This document shows positions 8,061-18,250 of a stretch of 64,000 bases of DNA, in pieces. The stretch lies in NCBI GenBank assembly GCA_026982415.1, contig JALSHE010000036.1, forward strand, positions 1 to 64,000, in the 5' to 3' direction. The DNA is from Robiginitomaculum sp. GTDB taxonomy: Bacteria > Pseudomonadota > Alphaproteobacteria > Caulobacterales > Maricaulaceae. The position numbers were made by a program, and so were the translations under genes. How positions within the stretch are numbered: the stretch's first letter is position 1; each line of letters begins with the position of its first letter. The notes below the pieces were generated by a model that did no database searches, was not told the origin of the DNA, and saw nothing but the letters and a program-made list of their open reading frames with translations.

Positions 8061-9242
8061 TTACAAATCCAGCAACATACGCTCCGGATCTTCCAAGCAT
8101 TCTTTTACGCGCACCAAGAATGTCACTGCGCCTTTGCCGTCTACGATGCGGTGATCATAGCTTAGGGCTAGATACATCATCGGGCGGATGACAATCTCGT
8201 CGTCTATAACCACGGCGCGTTTTTCGATTTTGTGCATACCTAGAATACCGGATTGCGGCGGGTTCAGGATTGGCGACGACATTAGCGAGCCGTAAACGCC
8301 GCCGTTGGACAAGGTGAATGTGCCGCCGCTCATTTCGGCCATAGACAATTTGCCGTCCCGGGCTTTTTTGGCTAGCGCGCCAAGGCCTTTTTCGATACCT
8401 GCCATAGACAGTTGATCTGCATCCCGGAGTACCGGAACCACGAGGCCTTTGTCTGTACCCACGGCCACAGACATATCATAATAATTTTTATAGATAATAT
8501 CAGTGCCGTCGATTTCTGCATTGACGCTCGGTACGTCCTTGAGGGCGGTGCAGCAGGCTTTGATAAAGAAGCTCATAAAGCCCAATTTAACGCCATGCTT
8601 GTCGATAAAGACCTGTTTATATTTTTTGCGCATGGCCATAATCTCGGTCATGTCGACCTCATTATAGGTAGTCAGCATGGCAGCAGTATTTTGCGCGTCC
8701 TTAAGGCGGCGCGCGATAGTTTGGCGCAAACGAGACATGCGCACACGTTCCTCACGCGGCCCAGTGTTGCGCGGTGCGGCTGGAGCAGATGGAGAAACAG
8801 CGACGGCAGGTTTCTCTGCTTTCAGCGCATCACCTTTGGTAATGCGGCCATCTTTGCCCGTGCCAGCAATGGCACTGGCGTCCAATCCTTTTTCCGCGAT
8901 AACGCGCTTGGCGGACGGCATTGGTTCGCGGGATGTATCTGTGGCCGCTTGCGGTGCTTCTGTTTTGGCGGTGGGCGCAGGTGTAGCCTCTGTAGTCGCG
9001 TCAACCTTACCCGGTTTTAGCTTGGCGATGATAACGCCGATTTCAGCGTTCTCGCCTTCGGCCACCAAAATTTCCGCCAGCACGCCGTCTTCAGGCGACA
9101 CCAATTCTTGCGCCGCTTTATCGGTTTCCAGTTCGACAATTGGCTCGTCTTTTTTGACGCTATCCCCAACCTGCTTCATCCAAACCGCAATGGTCACTTC
9201 GGCAACACTTTCGCCGACATTTGGTACTTTAATATCAATCAT
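8061..9242 (-). CDS. sucB: Dihydrolipoamide succinyltransferase, E2 of 2-oxoglutarate dehydrogenase
   Basis: Core of the 2-oxoglutarate dehydrogenase complex; passes the succinyl group from lipoamide to CoA. The 393-aa protein has one N-terminal lipoyl domain with Lys42 in ETDKAAQ, an Ala/Pro/Thr-rich linker, a peripheral subunit-binding domain near residues 110-142 and the C-terminal acyltransferase domain with catalytic His364 in DHRIVDG. It is the last gene of the operon. Its start overlaps the stop of a 41-codon leader ORF (ATGA), with AAAGGA seven bases before. No gene for E3 follows here. Confidence 0.97.
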   Translation of the reverse strand: MIDIKVPNVGESVAEVTIAVWMKQVGDSVKKDEPIVELETDKAAQELVSPEDGVLAEILVAEGENAEIGVIIAKLKPGKVDATTEATPAPTAKTEAPQAATDTSREPMPSAKRVIAEKGLDASAIAGTGKDGRITKGDALKAEKPAVAVSPSAPAAPRNTGPREERVRMSRLRQTIARRLKDAQNTAAMLTTYNEVDMTEIMAMRKKYKQVFIDKHGVKLGFMSFFIKACCTALKDVPSVNAEIDGTDIIYKNYYDMSVAVGTDKGLVVPVLRDADQLSMAGIEKGLGALAKKARDGKLSMAEMSGGTFTLSNGGVYGSLMSSPILNPPQSGILGMHKIEKRAVVIDDEIVIRPMMYLALSYDHRIVDGKGAVTFLVRVKECLEDPERMLLDL

Positions 9243-9364
9243 GGTAATGTCCTTTTTATATCGCTCACGGCAGTGCGCAAGAGCGCACGCCTCCGCAGGG
9301 GCGCGCCATTAGGCGCGACGGGCAGTCGCCCTTGCCTTGCTACGCTCGGTACTTCTCTGTTCAT
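9239..9364 (-). CDS. Possible 41-aa repeat-derived leader ORF coupled to sucB
   Basis: An ATG at 9364, preceded by AAAAAGGA at good spacing, opens a 41-codon frame whose TGA overlaps the sucB ATG as ATGA. It runs through copy 2 of the dispersed repeat. The predicted peptide is basic and Arg/Pro-rich and ends in [13 protein letters not shown] similar repeat-borne ORF precedes lptE. The geometry fits translational coupling between sucA and sucB across the 175-bp gap. No expression evidence is available. Confidence 0.35.
   Translation of the reverse strand: MNREVPSVARQGRLPVAPNGAPLRRRALLRTAVSDIKRTLP
9251..9351 (-). repeat. Dispersed GC-rich repeat, copy 2, with a partial third copy
   Basis: Reverse complement of the element at 971-1070, about 94 percent identical by eye. 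Its last bases, GAGCGATATAAAAAGGA, supply the sucB ribosome binding site. A short extra copy of just this end (GAGCGATATAAAAAGGA) lies at 9373-9389, immediately upstream, and serves as the ribosome binding site of the leader ORF. The order full copy plus duplicated end looks like a tandem duplication. Confidence 0.85.
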
Positions 9365-9417
9365 TTCATCTTCCTTTTTATATCGCTCAAAGTACATCAT
9401 ATTCACTTAACCCTCCA

Positions 9418-12375
9418 TCACTTCTCAAAAGCTTCGTCAAGAATGGCCTGTTGTTCGGCCTTGTGTTTGGCAGCAATACCGGTAGCGGTCGAGGCCGACA
9501 ACACCCGGCCAATATAGCGCGGGCGGGTTTTCTTTGCGCTTATTTTGATGAGGGTCTTCTCTAGGAAGTCCTCTATATATTGCCATGCGCCCATATTGCG
9601 CGGCTCTTCTTGGCACCAAACAAATTCGGCATTTTTAAAGCGCGATAATTCTTCTTCGAGCGCATCGCCCGGATACGGGAAAAGTTGCTCGACCCGCATG
9701 ATGTAAACATCATCACGCCCGGTTTTTTCCCGCGCGTCAAACAAATCGTAATATACTTTGCCGGAGCATAAAAGCACACGTTTGATTTTAGCGTCTGCGG
9801 CTAGTTTAATCTCGCCCTCTTGCGGGTTGAAATCTGCATCATCCCAGAGCAGTCTATGGAAGCAGGAATCTTCGCCCATCTCGTCCAAAGTAGAAACACA
9901 GCGCTTATGGCGCAGCAAAGATTTGGGCGTCATAATGATGAGCGGCTTTCTAAAGTCGCGGTGAATTTGCCGACGCAATACGTGGAAATAATTGGCGGGC
10001 GTCGTGATATTGACCACCTGCATATTGTCCTCACCACAAAGCTGTAAATAGCGCTCCAGCCTTGCCGATGAATGCTCCGGGCCTTGACCTTCATAGCCGT
10101 GGGGCAAGAGCATAACCAAGCCCGACATGCGGAGCCATTTTTGCTCTGCACTGGAAATAAATTGGTCCATCATCACTTGGGCACCATTGGCAAAATCGCC
10201 GAACTGTGCTTCCCAAATGGTTAGGGTGTTGGGACGCGTTAAGGAAAAGCCGTATTCAAAACCAAGCACCGCATATTCGGATAGCATAGAGTCTAAAACC
10301 TGATAACAGGCTTGGCCGTCTCTGATATTATTCAGGGGCGTGTAGCGGGCTTCGGTTTCTTGGTCAACGATATGGGAGTGGCGTTGGGAAAACGTACCGC
10401 GCCCGCAGTCTTGCCCGGAAAGCCGCACAGGAAAACCTTCGGTGACCAGCGAGCCAAAGGCCAAGTGTTCGCCGAGCGCCCAATCGATATTTTCACCGCT
10501 TTTAATTTTTACGCGCCGCGTCGTAATGAGTTTTTTCAAAGTGCGGTGGATGGCAATATCGTCTGGATATTCAGTCAGCTTCAATCCGATTTTACGAAGC
10601 TCATCAACGGATATTCTAGCCTTGCCGCGCCGCTTCACATCATCATCAGGCAGACGAATACCAGACCAGACCCCGTCTAACCAGTCAGGGGTTTTGGTGG
10701 TATAGCTTTCGGCCTTGTCAAATTCTGCTTCTATGAATGCACGGAAGTCCGCTTTCATTGTTTCAAACTCGTCCGCGGTAATCGTGCCGTTGGCAATCAG
10801 GCGCTCGCCGTAAATATCGCGGGTGGACTTCTTTTTCTTGATGACTTTATACATGACGGGCTGGGTAAAGCTTGGGTCGTCGCCCTCATTATGGCCGTAG
10901 CGGCGATAGCAAATCATGTCGATAACAATATCGCGGCCAAATTTCTGGCGGTATTCCGTAGCAACGCGAGCGGCAAATACTACGGCTTCGGGGTCGTCAC
11001 CGTTGACATGGAAAATCGGCGTCTCGACCATCATTGCAACATCGGTCGGGTACGGGGTCGAGCGCGAATAATGGGGCGATGTGGTAAAGCCAATCTGGTT
11101 GTTGACAATCACATGTATGGTGCCACCAATACTATACCCGTCCAGCGCCGACATGCCAAAGCATTCCGTGACAACGCCTTGTCCGGCAAAGGCCGCATCG
11201 CCGTGCAAAAGGACTGCTGTCGCGTCTTTAAAATAAGGATTTGCATGATTTTTAGAGAACATTTGTTGTTTGGCGCGGGTCTTGCCAATAACCACCGGGT
11301 TGACCGCTTCCAAATGCGACGGGTTGGGGGCGAGGGACAAATGCACTTCATTGCCGTCAAAGGCACGGTCAGAGGACGCGCCCAAATGATATTTAACATC
11401 CCCCGAACCAAAGTCCTCTGCGCCCGCACTTACTCCACCTAAAAATTCGTAAAATATTGCACTATAAGGCTTGGCTAAAACTGCGGCCAAAACATTGAGC
11501 CGCCCCCGGTGAGGCATACCAAAATTGATGTCTTTCATACCCAGCGCACCGCCGCGTTTAATAATTTGCTCTAGCGCAGGCACCAAGCTTTCGCCGCCGT
11601 CCAAGCCAAAGCGTTTGGTGCCAGGATAGCGGCGCTGCAAAATATCCTCAAAGGCTTGCGCCTCTATCAGTTTTTGCAATATGGCCTTACGTCCTTCGGG
11701 GGAGAAACTGATTTCCTTATCCGGCCCCTCAATCCGTTTTTGCAACCAACTGCGCTCATCAGGGTCGGAAACATGCATAAACTGCACACCAAATGTGCCG
11801 CAATAGGTGCGCTTTAATATAGGCATCATCTCATTTATACTGGCGCTCTCCATACCCAGAACACCGCCAATATATATTTGACGATCTAGGTCGTCCGGCT
11901 CAAAGCCGAGCAAGGCCGGGTCTAAGTCCTCTGGCAGCACACGCTTCATCAGACCGAGCGGGTCAAGGTCGGCCACCAAATGCCCGCGTATACGGTAAGC
12001 CCGTATCAGCATCAACGCACGGATACTATCGCGCGCCGCTTGCTCCACCTCATCATGGCTGGCCGCCGGGCGGATTTTCTTTATCTCTGTTTTGAGCGCA
12101 TCTGTGCCAGCTACACCCCCAAGGGCTTCTACCCAATCACTATTATCCTCTTGCGGCCAGTCGCCGCGCACCCAAGTGGGGCCGTCCGCATTAGTCTTGG
12201 CGTTGCCCGCATCCTCACCCAGCCTGGCGAAATAAGTGCGCCAACTATCATCTACCGAATTGGGGTTGGCTGTATATTGCGCCTGCATCTGCTCCAGATA
12301 AGCCGCATTGGCACCGTCCAGATAGCCAGTATCCAAAAAATCCTGATTGGTTTGAGAACGTGGTTTGTCGCTCAT
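9418..12375 (-). CDS. sucA: 2-Oxoglutarate dehydrogenase, E1 component
   Basis: Thiamine-diphosphate enzyme that decarboxylates 2-oxoglutarate and loads the succinyl group on the E2 lipoyl arm. The 985-aa length is normal. Visible are the N-terminal E2-binding segment (FLDTGYLDGANAAYLE, residues 13-28), the GDAAFAGQGVVTE ThDP motif, the NNQIGFTTSP stretch and the C-terminal transketolase-like domain ending in the GAWQYIEDF region. It starts 6 bp after sucD. Large open frames on the opposite strand are codon-bias shadows. Confidence 0.98.
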   Translation of the reverse strand: MSDKPRSQTNQDFLDTGYLDGANAAYLEQMQAQYTANPNSVDDSWRTYFARLGEDAGNAKTNADGPTWVRGDWPQEDNSDWVEALGGVAGTDALKTEIKKIRPAASHDEVEQAARDSIRALMLIRAYRIRGHLVADLDPLGLMKRVLPEDLDPALLGFEPDDLDRQIYIGGVLGMESASINEMMPILKRTYCGTFGVQFMHVSDPDERSWLQKRIEGPDKEISFSPEGRKAILQKLIEAQAFEDILQRRYPGTKRFGLDGGESLVPALEQIIKRGGALGMKDINFGMPHRGRLNVLAAVLAKPYSAIFYEFLGGVSAGAEDFGSGDVKYHLGASSDRAFDGNEVHLSLAPNPSHLEAVNPVVIGKTRAKQQMFSKNHANPYFKDATAVLLHGDAAFAGQGVVTECFGMSALDGYSIGGTIHVIVNNQIGFTTSPHYSRSTPYPTDVAMMVETPIFHVNGDDPEAVVFAARVATEYRQKFGRDIVIDMICYRRYGHNEGDDPSFTQPVMYKVIKKKKSTRDIYGERLIANGTITADEFETMKADFRAFIEAEFDKAESYTTKTPDWLDGVWSGIRLPDDDVKRRGKARISVDELRKIGLKLTEYPDDIAIHRTLKKLITTRRVKIKSGENIDWALGEHLAFGSLVTEGFPVRLSGQDCGRGTFSQRHSHIVDQETEARYTPLNNIRDGQACYQVLDSMLSEYAVLGFEYGFSLTRPNTLTIWEAQFGDFANGAQVMMDQFISSAEQKWLRMSGLVMLLPHGYEGQGPEHSSARLERYLQLCGEDNMQVVNITTPANYFHVLRRQIHRDFRKPLIIMTPKSLLRHKRCVSTLDEMGEDSCFHRLLWDDADFNPQEGEIKLAADAKIKRVLLCSGKVYYDLFDAREKTGRDDVYIMRVEQLFPYPGDALEEELSRFKNAEFVWCQEEPRNMGAWQYIEDFLEKTLIKISAKKTRPRYIGRVLSASTATGIAAKHKAEQQAILDEAFEK

Positions 12376-12381
12376 GGTATT

Positions 12382-13269
12382 TTATCCGCTCAATACATCC
12401 ATGAGCGTAACGCCCAATTTTGCCGGAGACGGAGAAACCCGCACGCCAGCCTTTTCCAGAGCTTCAATCTTATCATCCGCTCCGCCTTTGCCGCCCGAAA
12501 CGATTGCGCCTGCATGACCCATAGTCCGTCCCGGCGGTGCGGTGCGTCCGGCGATAAACCCGACCACTGGTTTGGCGCGACCTTTTTTGGCCTGATGCGC
12601 CAAATATTCCGCCGCCTCTTCTTCGGCAGAGCCGCCAATTTCGCCAATCATAATGATGGACTTGGTATCGTCGTCGCTGAGGAATAAATCCAGCACGTCA
12701 ATAAAATTAGTTCCGTTAACCGGGTCACCGCCAATGCCGATAGCCGTTGTCTGGCCCAGACCAACTTGGGTGGTTTGGTACACAGCTTCATAAGTCAATG
12801 TCCCCGAACGAGAGACAACCCCGACAGAACCTTTTTTAAATATTTTACCCGGCATAATTCCGATTTTGCACTCTTCGGGGGTGAGGACACCCGGACAATT
12901 CGGGCCAATAAGGCGCGATTTAGAGCCGCACAAAGCCCGCTTGACCGCGACCATATCGCGCACAGGCACACCCTCGGTAATGGCAACAATAAGCTCCATT
13001 TCCGCGTCGATAGCCTCAAGGATACCGTCCGCAGCAAAGGGCGGCGGCACATATACTACGGTAGCCGTAGCGCCCGTAGCCGCTTTGGCTTCGGCGACAG
13101 TGTTAAAGTTCGGCAGACCAAGATGCTCCGTCCCGCCCTTACCCGGCGTAACCCCGGCAACCATCTGCGTGCCGTGGTAAGCGAGCGCCTGTTCAGTATG
13201 AAATGTCCCGGTCTTCCCGGTCATGCCTTGGGTGATGATTTTGGTGTGTTTGTTGATTAAAATTGACAT
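12382..13269 (-). CDS. sucD: Succinyl-CoA synthetase, alpha subunit
   Basis: With SucC converts succinyl-CoA to succinate while making ATP or GTP. The 295-aa protein has the CoA-binding Rossmann domain ([15 protein letters not shown] near residues 14-28) and the phosphorylated active-site histidine at about residue 252 in [11 protein letters not shown]. It lies 11 bp after the thioredoxin-like gene and 6 bp before sucA. It is separated from its partner sucC by two unrelated genes, which is unusual because the two subunit genes normally adjoin. Confidence 0.98.
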   Translation of the reverse strand: MSILINKHTKIITQGMTGKTGTFHTEQALAYHGTQMVAGVTPGKGGTEHLGLPNFNTVAEAKAATGATATVVYVPPPFAADGILEAIDAEMELIVAITEGVPVRDMVAVKRALCGSKSRLIGPNCPGVLTPEECKIGIMPGKIFKKGSVGVVSRSGTLTYEAVYQTTQVGLGQTTAIGIGGDPVNGTNFIDVLDLFLSDDDTKSIIMIGEIGGSAEEEAAEYLAHQAKKGRAKPVVGFIAGRTAPPGRTMGHAGAIVSGGKGGADDKIEALEKAGVRVSPSPAKLGVTLMDVLSG

Positions 13270-13280
13270 AGTTTCAGTTC

Positions 13281-13904
13281 CTAGGTTGTTACAGGACAGG
13301 TTTTAGATGTGTATTTTTTCTTTTGCATTTTGGCCGTATCGGCTTCGATTTGGACGTGGGTGATTTTTAGTTTTGGGTGGGACGCGACAAAGTCTGCCAT
13401 TGCCCCTTGTACCAATTTGCAATTGGTACACCACTTCGCCTGATACTCGACAAAAGTAAAATCGGCTTCGGGCAATGCAGTGGCTTTTACGCCAGTATAT
13501 GGCTCTATTTCAAACAATTTGGGGGCAAATTGTGTGGTCTTGTTTTGGTCAATAACCAATTGCCATAATTCGTCGGAACGGCTGTTAAACCCGACCGCAT
13601 GATAGATAGGCTTTAGGTCTTTATTATATATGGTCAGCCAGGGCACGGTCGGTGAACCGCCGAGGCGAACCTCTCCCGTAGTCTCCCCAGAGACCTTTAT
13701 GACTTCAAATCCGTTTTTCAACTGTTCCGGTATCCAGGCCGGGTTCATAGTCGAGACAATGTCTTGGTAGGCAGAGAGACAGCTGAGGTTCCACGTGCCA
13801 GATAGGGCGGGGGTGGGCTTAGCGGTGACGCTGGCGTTTAGGCCAAGACTTAAAGCTACCGCGCCCCCAATGAAAAGTATTTGACGTAAAGTGGGAACGG
13901 TCAT
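13281..13904 (-). CDS. Exported thioredoxin-like protein with CTNC motif
   Basis: 207-aa protein with an N-terminal signal peptide or anchor (residues 1-28, hydrophobic [14 protein letters not shown]). The C-terminal half carries a thioredoxin-fold signature, [15 protein letters not shown], with the CxxC pair near residues 163-166, as in DsbD-gamma or TlpA-like proteins. The N-terminal half (about 35-140) has no family I recognise; a PWLTIYN segment suggests a second, cysteine-free thioredoxin-like domain. It overlaps the preceding gene by ATGA and sits 11 bp before sucD, so it belongs to the suc operon. A periplasmic redox role is inferred; a link to succinyl-CoA synthetase is not known. Confidence 0.7.
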   Translation of the reverse strand: MTVPTLRQILFIGGAVALSLGLNASVTAKPTPALSGTWNLSCLSAYQDIVSTMNPAWIPEQLKNGFEVIKVSGETTGEVRLGGSPTVPWLTIYNKDLKPIYHAVGFNSRSDELWQLVIDQNKTTQFAPKLFEIEPYTGVKATALPEADFTFVEYQAKWCTNCKLVQGAMADFVASHPKLKITHVQIEADTAKMQKKKYTSKTCPVTT

Positions 13905-14314
13905 TCTTGTGTCCCTTTACGCTGCTTCGTATTTGTATTTTTTAGTTCTGCTAAACTCGATTTTTGCGAAGTCTCTAAAAGTAACGATTCAAAATTTTCC
14001 CATTTGTATGCTTTCAGTTCTTCAAATGCCAATTTTGTGTACTGCTTCGCTCCATTGCCTTCGCCGTGTAATTTATACTTGCCGTCAACAGCAGCATACA
14101 TAAAGAAAAATGGAAAAGCAGGGTTATTTTTCTTAGTTACAAAAACCAGAGACTTATCATCTTCACAGCCATAAACAAACCAATCGCCAGTACCAATTGT
14201 TTTATCAACTGGACCCACCTCACACTTCATGGGCTCACCGGCAAATGCAAACGAACCTATACCTATTACGGCCAATGATACTACAGTATAAAATATGACA
14301 TGAGCACACCGCAC
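13901..14314 (-). CDS. Small exported protein of unknown function in the suc operon
   Basis: 137-aa product with a clear signal peptide (hydrophobic residues 6-24, cleavage likely after FAFA). The mature part has two cysteines (in MKCEV and YGCEDD) that could form a disulfide, many aromatic residues and a charged, Lys-rich tail. I recognise no family. The start is GTG at 14314, only 3 bp after the sucC stop, supported by GGAGA inside the end of sucC at good spacing. The downstream overlap (ATGA) with the thioredoxin-like gene suggests the two work together, perhaps as redox enzyme and substrate. Confidence 0.65.
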   Translation of the reverse strand: MRCAHVIFYTVVSLAVIGIGSFAFAGEPMKCEVGPVDKTIGTGDWFVYGCEDDKSLVFVTKKNNPAFPFFFMYAAVDGKYKLHGEGNGAKQYTKLAFEELKAYKWENFESLLLETSQKSSLAELKNTNTKQRKGTQE

Positions 14315-14317
14315 AGA

Positions 14318-15511
<1,194 letters not shown>

Positions 15512-15805
15512 TATATTTCCTCGTAAGATGCGAACCGTGTTTCATAAATAACTTATAGGCCTGTGAAAAAAACCTAGCAACCATTTAAAGTCCATATCAC
15601 CTTGTTTTTTCGCCGTACAAAAACGTGAAACGCCGCCCATTCGCTATACTCGCATTAAAACTCGCACCTGAACATGTCGACAGGCAAAGTCGTAGGTGTT
15701 TGGGGTGCCAATCACTATATCTCAAATTCAACATTCTGACCCAAGGCCTGTACAGACCCGTGCAGTTTCACAGAATTTTATAATTTCCTATAGGGATTAA
15801 CAGCG

Positions 15806-16345
15806 CTATTGGGGTTCCTGATATTGCCCATCTTGCCGCTGGCGGCGTTGGACTTTACGCTGTCTCAAGGCTGCTTCAGCGGCCTTGCGTTCGGCAGGCG
15901 TGAGTTGCGCCAACACCTCTATCATCAAGGCATCACCGGACACTGCTAGCTTTTGGTTTAGTGTGCGGATATCGGCCAAAGATTGCTCTATGGCTTTTGT
16001 GTCCAGTTCCTCCGCCCGGAGCAGGCGCATGGTTTTATGTTTTGCCTGCCGTAACCTCTTGAACAATTTACGCGGATGTTCGTTGCCTTGTGATTTCAGG
16101 TTTTTCATTGCAGTCATCATCACCTGCTTGCGCCGCTCAGGTGGCAAATTGCGCACAAGATGACGGGGACCATTAGGCCTTATTTGCACTGCGTGCTGGG
16201 ATCGGAACCAGTCTGAACCCGGCACGGCGGGTTTAACTTGCTTGGAAAGCAAGAGGCCCGCTAACAGCCCGTTGACGGCTATGGAAATCAATAGAGCAAT
16301 AATCCATTTGTTTATTGGCAGTACAGTTGTTGTATCCGTGCTCAT
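15806..16345 (-). CDS. Membrane-anchored CpxP/CnrX-like periplasmic sensor
   Basis: 179-aa protein with one N-terminal membrane anchor (residues 13-33, IIALLISIAVNGLLAGLLL) and a basic, helical periplasmic part with LPPERRKQVMMTAMK, followed by long amphipathic helices and LTPAERKAAEAALRQR. This layout resembles the Metal_resist/periplasmic heavy-metal sensor group (CnrX, ZraP, CpxP). The ATG at 16345 overlaps the stop of the preceding gene (ATGA) and is preferred to an upstream in-frame ATG that lies inside that gene. Last gene of an operon with an ECF sigma factor, so it may sense envelope or metal stress. Confidence 0.7.
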   Translation of the reverse strand: MSTDTTTVLPINKWIIALLISIAVNGLLAGLLLSKQVKPAVPGSDWFRSQHAVQIRPNGPRHLVRNLPPERRKQVMMTAMKNLKSQGNEHPRKLFKRLRQAKHKTMRLLRAEELDTKAIEQSLADIRTLNQKLAVSGDALMIEVLAQLTPAERKAAEAALRQRKVQRRQRQDGQYQEPQ

Positions 16346-16833
16346 AACCCGTCTCCGTTCAAATCTCCGAATAGATCCGCCTCGCCGTAATCGCTCTGCA
16401 TGCTGATGGACAGCAGGGCTTCTGCCGAGGCATAATTCGTATCTGCCGCCGCCGCTTGTCCGATACCAAACCCAATACCTGTGGTCAGCATCAAAGTCGC
16501 CGCTACGGATTTCCATGACGCTAGCATATTTGTTTTGGCTGGCATGGGCGCGGTGTCATTGACGACCATGACAGCGGAAATACCATCTTGCGGCGTATTT
16601 TGTGCTGCTTTCAATATACGCGCTTGCAGGAATGAAATATCGCTCGCGGACGTGGGCGCTGCATCCAAAATCTGATCCAAAGCATCCGCCTCTGCCAGTA
16701 ATTTCTGCGATTTGTCCGGAAAATCCGCCAGCCACGCCTGTCCGGCTTGCCGCTCGGTTTGTGGCCAACGATGAGTGTCGGCACCATAGGCATTTATGAG
16801 TTCTTGTATTCTGTTCTGGTTCATTTTTGACAT
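16342..16833 (-). CDS. Putative membrane-bound anti-sigma factor
   Basis: 163-aa protein lying one base after the sigma-factor gene. The N-terminal 105 residues look cytoplasmic (INAYGADTHRWPQTERQ near residues 13-29), followed by one transmembrane helix at about 106-128 (WKSVAATLMLTTGIGFGIG) and a short acidic periplasmic tail ending in DLNGDGL. Position and topology, rather than sequence identity, suggest an anti-sigma factor. The YGAD-x-x-RWP motif recurs in alphaproteobacterial proteins encoded beside ECF sigma factors, as I recall. The tail resembles half of an EF-hand loop, which is odd given the EF-hand gene upstream. Confidence 0.6.
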   Translation of the reverse strand: MSKMNQNRIQELINAYGADTHRWPQTERQAGQAWLADFPDKSQKLLAEADALDQILDAAPTSASDISFLQARILKAAQNTPQDGISAVMVVNDTAPMPAKTNMLASWKSVAATLMLTTGIGFGIGQAAAADTNYASAEALLSISMQSDYGEADLFGDLNGDGL

Positions 16834-16834
16834 A

Positions 16835-17452
16835 TCAGTTCTCCAATAACGCTGATTTGTGGCTTTGTAACTGTGTTCTTAAATTTTTTCGTGCCCGTGC
16901 CAGCAGGCTTTCATACGCACGTACTCCAACCTCCATAATATCTGCGGCCTCCAGTTGTGACAACTCGCGGTAATGGCACAATGTAATAGCCATGCGTTGA
17001 CGCTCGGGTAAGGTGGCCATGGCATGTTCTATTTTGGTTTTTTGAGCGGCGTGATTTTGGCTGGCTTCTAGTGTTTGTAAAGCCTCCGGTCTATTATCAA
17101 CCATGTCCGGCACAACTTCAAGGTAGGTTTCTTTTTTCTTGCGTAGGCGGTCATAGCACAGGTTTTTGGCAACCCTGTGGAGCCATGTTGAAAATTTTGC
17201 CTGCCCCGGCTGCCAATTGGGCGCTTGCTTCCAAGCGCGCAAGAAAACTTCTTGTGCAATATCCTCTGCCATCATTTCGTCCCCTAACATATAACGGGCG
17301 GTGGTTTTAATTAATGCCAGATGCCTGTCCATCAATGTAGCGAGCGCAGCAGTATCGCCGCCCGCCAGTGCTAATAAAATATCTGCATCCGGATCCGCCT
17401 TTACAGGCGTCGGGGGATGTGTGGTTCCGGATGCAGAATGTGTGCCGTTCAT
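16835..17452 (-). CDS. ECF-family RNA polymerase sigma factor
   Basis: 205-aa sigma-70 family protein with region 2 (GDEMMAEDIAQEVFLRAWKQ near residues 62-81, then FSTWLHRVAKNLCYDRLRKK) and region 4 (LPERQRMAITLCHYRELSQLEA), without regions 1 and 3: the ECF layout. ATG 17452 with AGGA seven bases before is preferred to an ATG 24 bases upstream that lacks a ribosome binding site. The gene lies between an EF-hand gene and a putative anti-sigma gene, all on one strand, comparable to the CnrYXH type of envelope or metal-responsive system. Target promoters are unknown. Confidence 0.9.
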   Translation of the reverse strand: MNGTHSASGTTHPPTPVKADPDADILLALAGGDTAALATLMDRHLALIKTTARYMLGDEMMAEDIAQEVFLRAWKQAPNWQPGQAKFSTWLHRVAKNLCYDRLRKKKETYLEVVPDMVDNRPEALQTLEASQNHAAQKTKIEHAMATLPERQRMAITLCHYRELSQLEAADIMEVGVRAYESLLARARKNLRTQLQSHKSALLEN

Positions 17453-17511
17453 AGAATATCCTGAAAAACAATCCATAGGGGTCTGTTTAGATTGCCTGAG
17501 AGTACACTAAT

Positions 17512-18138
17512 TTATCGGCGCATGCCATGTTTTCCGTGCCCGGTGCGGGGGCGGCGTTGTTCTTCGGCACCAAGCACGCCGTCTGCGTTTTTATCCATGC
17601 GTTCAAACTTCGCTATGGTTGCGGCTTGGTGTTCTGCTAGGTCAATCGCACCATCACCATTTGTATCCATTTTTGGGTGCTTAGCTTTATTTTGGCGCAT
17701 TTCCTTGCGCATTTCCTTACGCTTTGCTTTGCGCATTTTTTTACGGGCTTGGCGATCTTCTTTGCTGATTTGACCATCATGGTTCATATCGCGCCATTTT
17801 TGCATGCGATTTTTTCGATCTGCGTGCGCTGCCATAAATTCAGTCTCGGACACAAAGCCGTCGCCATTGCTATCGGTCTTAGCGAATTTCTTCATGGCAC
17901 GGGCTTCGCGTTTAAGCTCGCGAAAAGCGCGGCGTTCTTCTTTGGTGACCAAGCCGTTAGCATCTGTATCCATTTGGGTGAATTTCTGGTTCCCCAGAGC
18001 CGTGAATTCGGATAGCTGTATGAGGCCGTCTTTATTGGTATCGGCTTTTTCGGCAAAAGGATTGCCGGCCAAAGCGGTAAAGCTGACGGCAGAAGCCAGC
18101 GCGGTCATGGTAAAAATACGTAATAGTGATTTTGACAT
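17512..18138 (-). CDS. Exported EF-hand protein with six calcium-binding loops
   Basis: 208-aa protein with a signal peptide (cleavage likely after TALA, about residue 24). Six 12-residue EF-hand loops start at about D33, D57, D89, D117, D158 and D182; the first two read DTNKDGLIQLSE and DTDANGLVTKEE. Between loops four and five lies a strongly basic helix (KKMRKAKRKEMRKEMRQNK). It probably binds calcium in the periplasm. It is the first gene of the operon with the ECF sigma factor, 59 bp upstream of the chosen sigma start, so calcium or another divalent metal may be linked to the signal. Confidence 0.85.
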   Translation of the reverse strand: MSKSLLRIFTMTALASAVSFTALAGNPFAEKADTNKDGLIQLSEFTALGNQKFTQMDTDANGLVTKEERRAFRELKREARAMKKFAKTDSNGDGFVSETEFMAAHADRKNRMQKWRDMNHDGQISKEDRQARKKMRKAKRKEMRKEMRQNKAKHPKMDTNGDGAIDLAEHQAATIAKFERMDKNADGVLGAEEQRRPRTGHGKHGMRR

Positions 18139-18250
18139 TTAAGTCTCCTTGTTTGGGCGTTATGTTGGTTAAACGTACCCTTTGGAGAATTCAGTCGGTG
18201 TATATGATTACAATTTAGTAAGTCGGTTCGTTAAGGAGCCTCTGATTAAC

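Noticed and set aside
8412-9312. Two open frames on the plus strand of about 200 codons each
   Set aside because: Both are opposite sucB, including its catalytic and lipoyl domains; no support for real genes.
11980-12687. Long open frame (235 codons) on the plus strand
   Set aside because: It lies opposite the conserved sucA and sucD genes; it is a shadow of their codon bias with no ribosome binding site or family match.
15512-15805. Possible small RNA upstream of sucC
   Set aside because: Only weak, imperfect stems and no terminator; the region is adequately explained as a promoter spacer.
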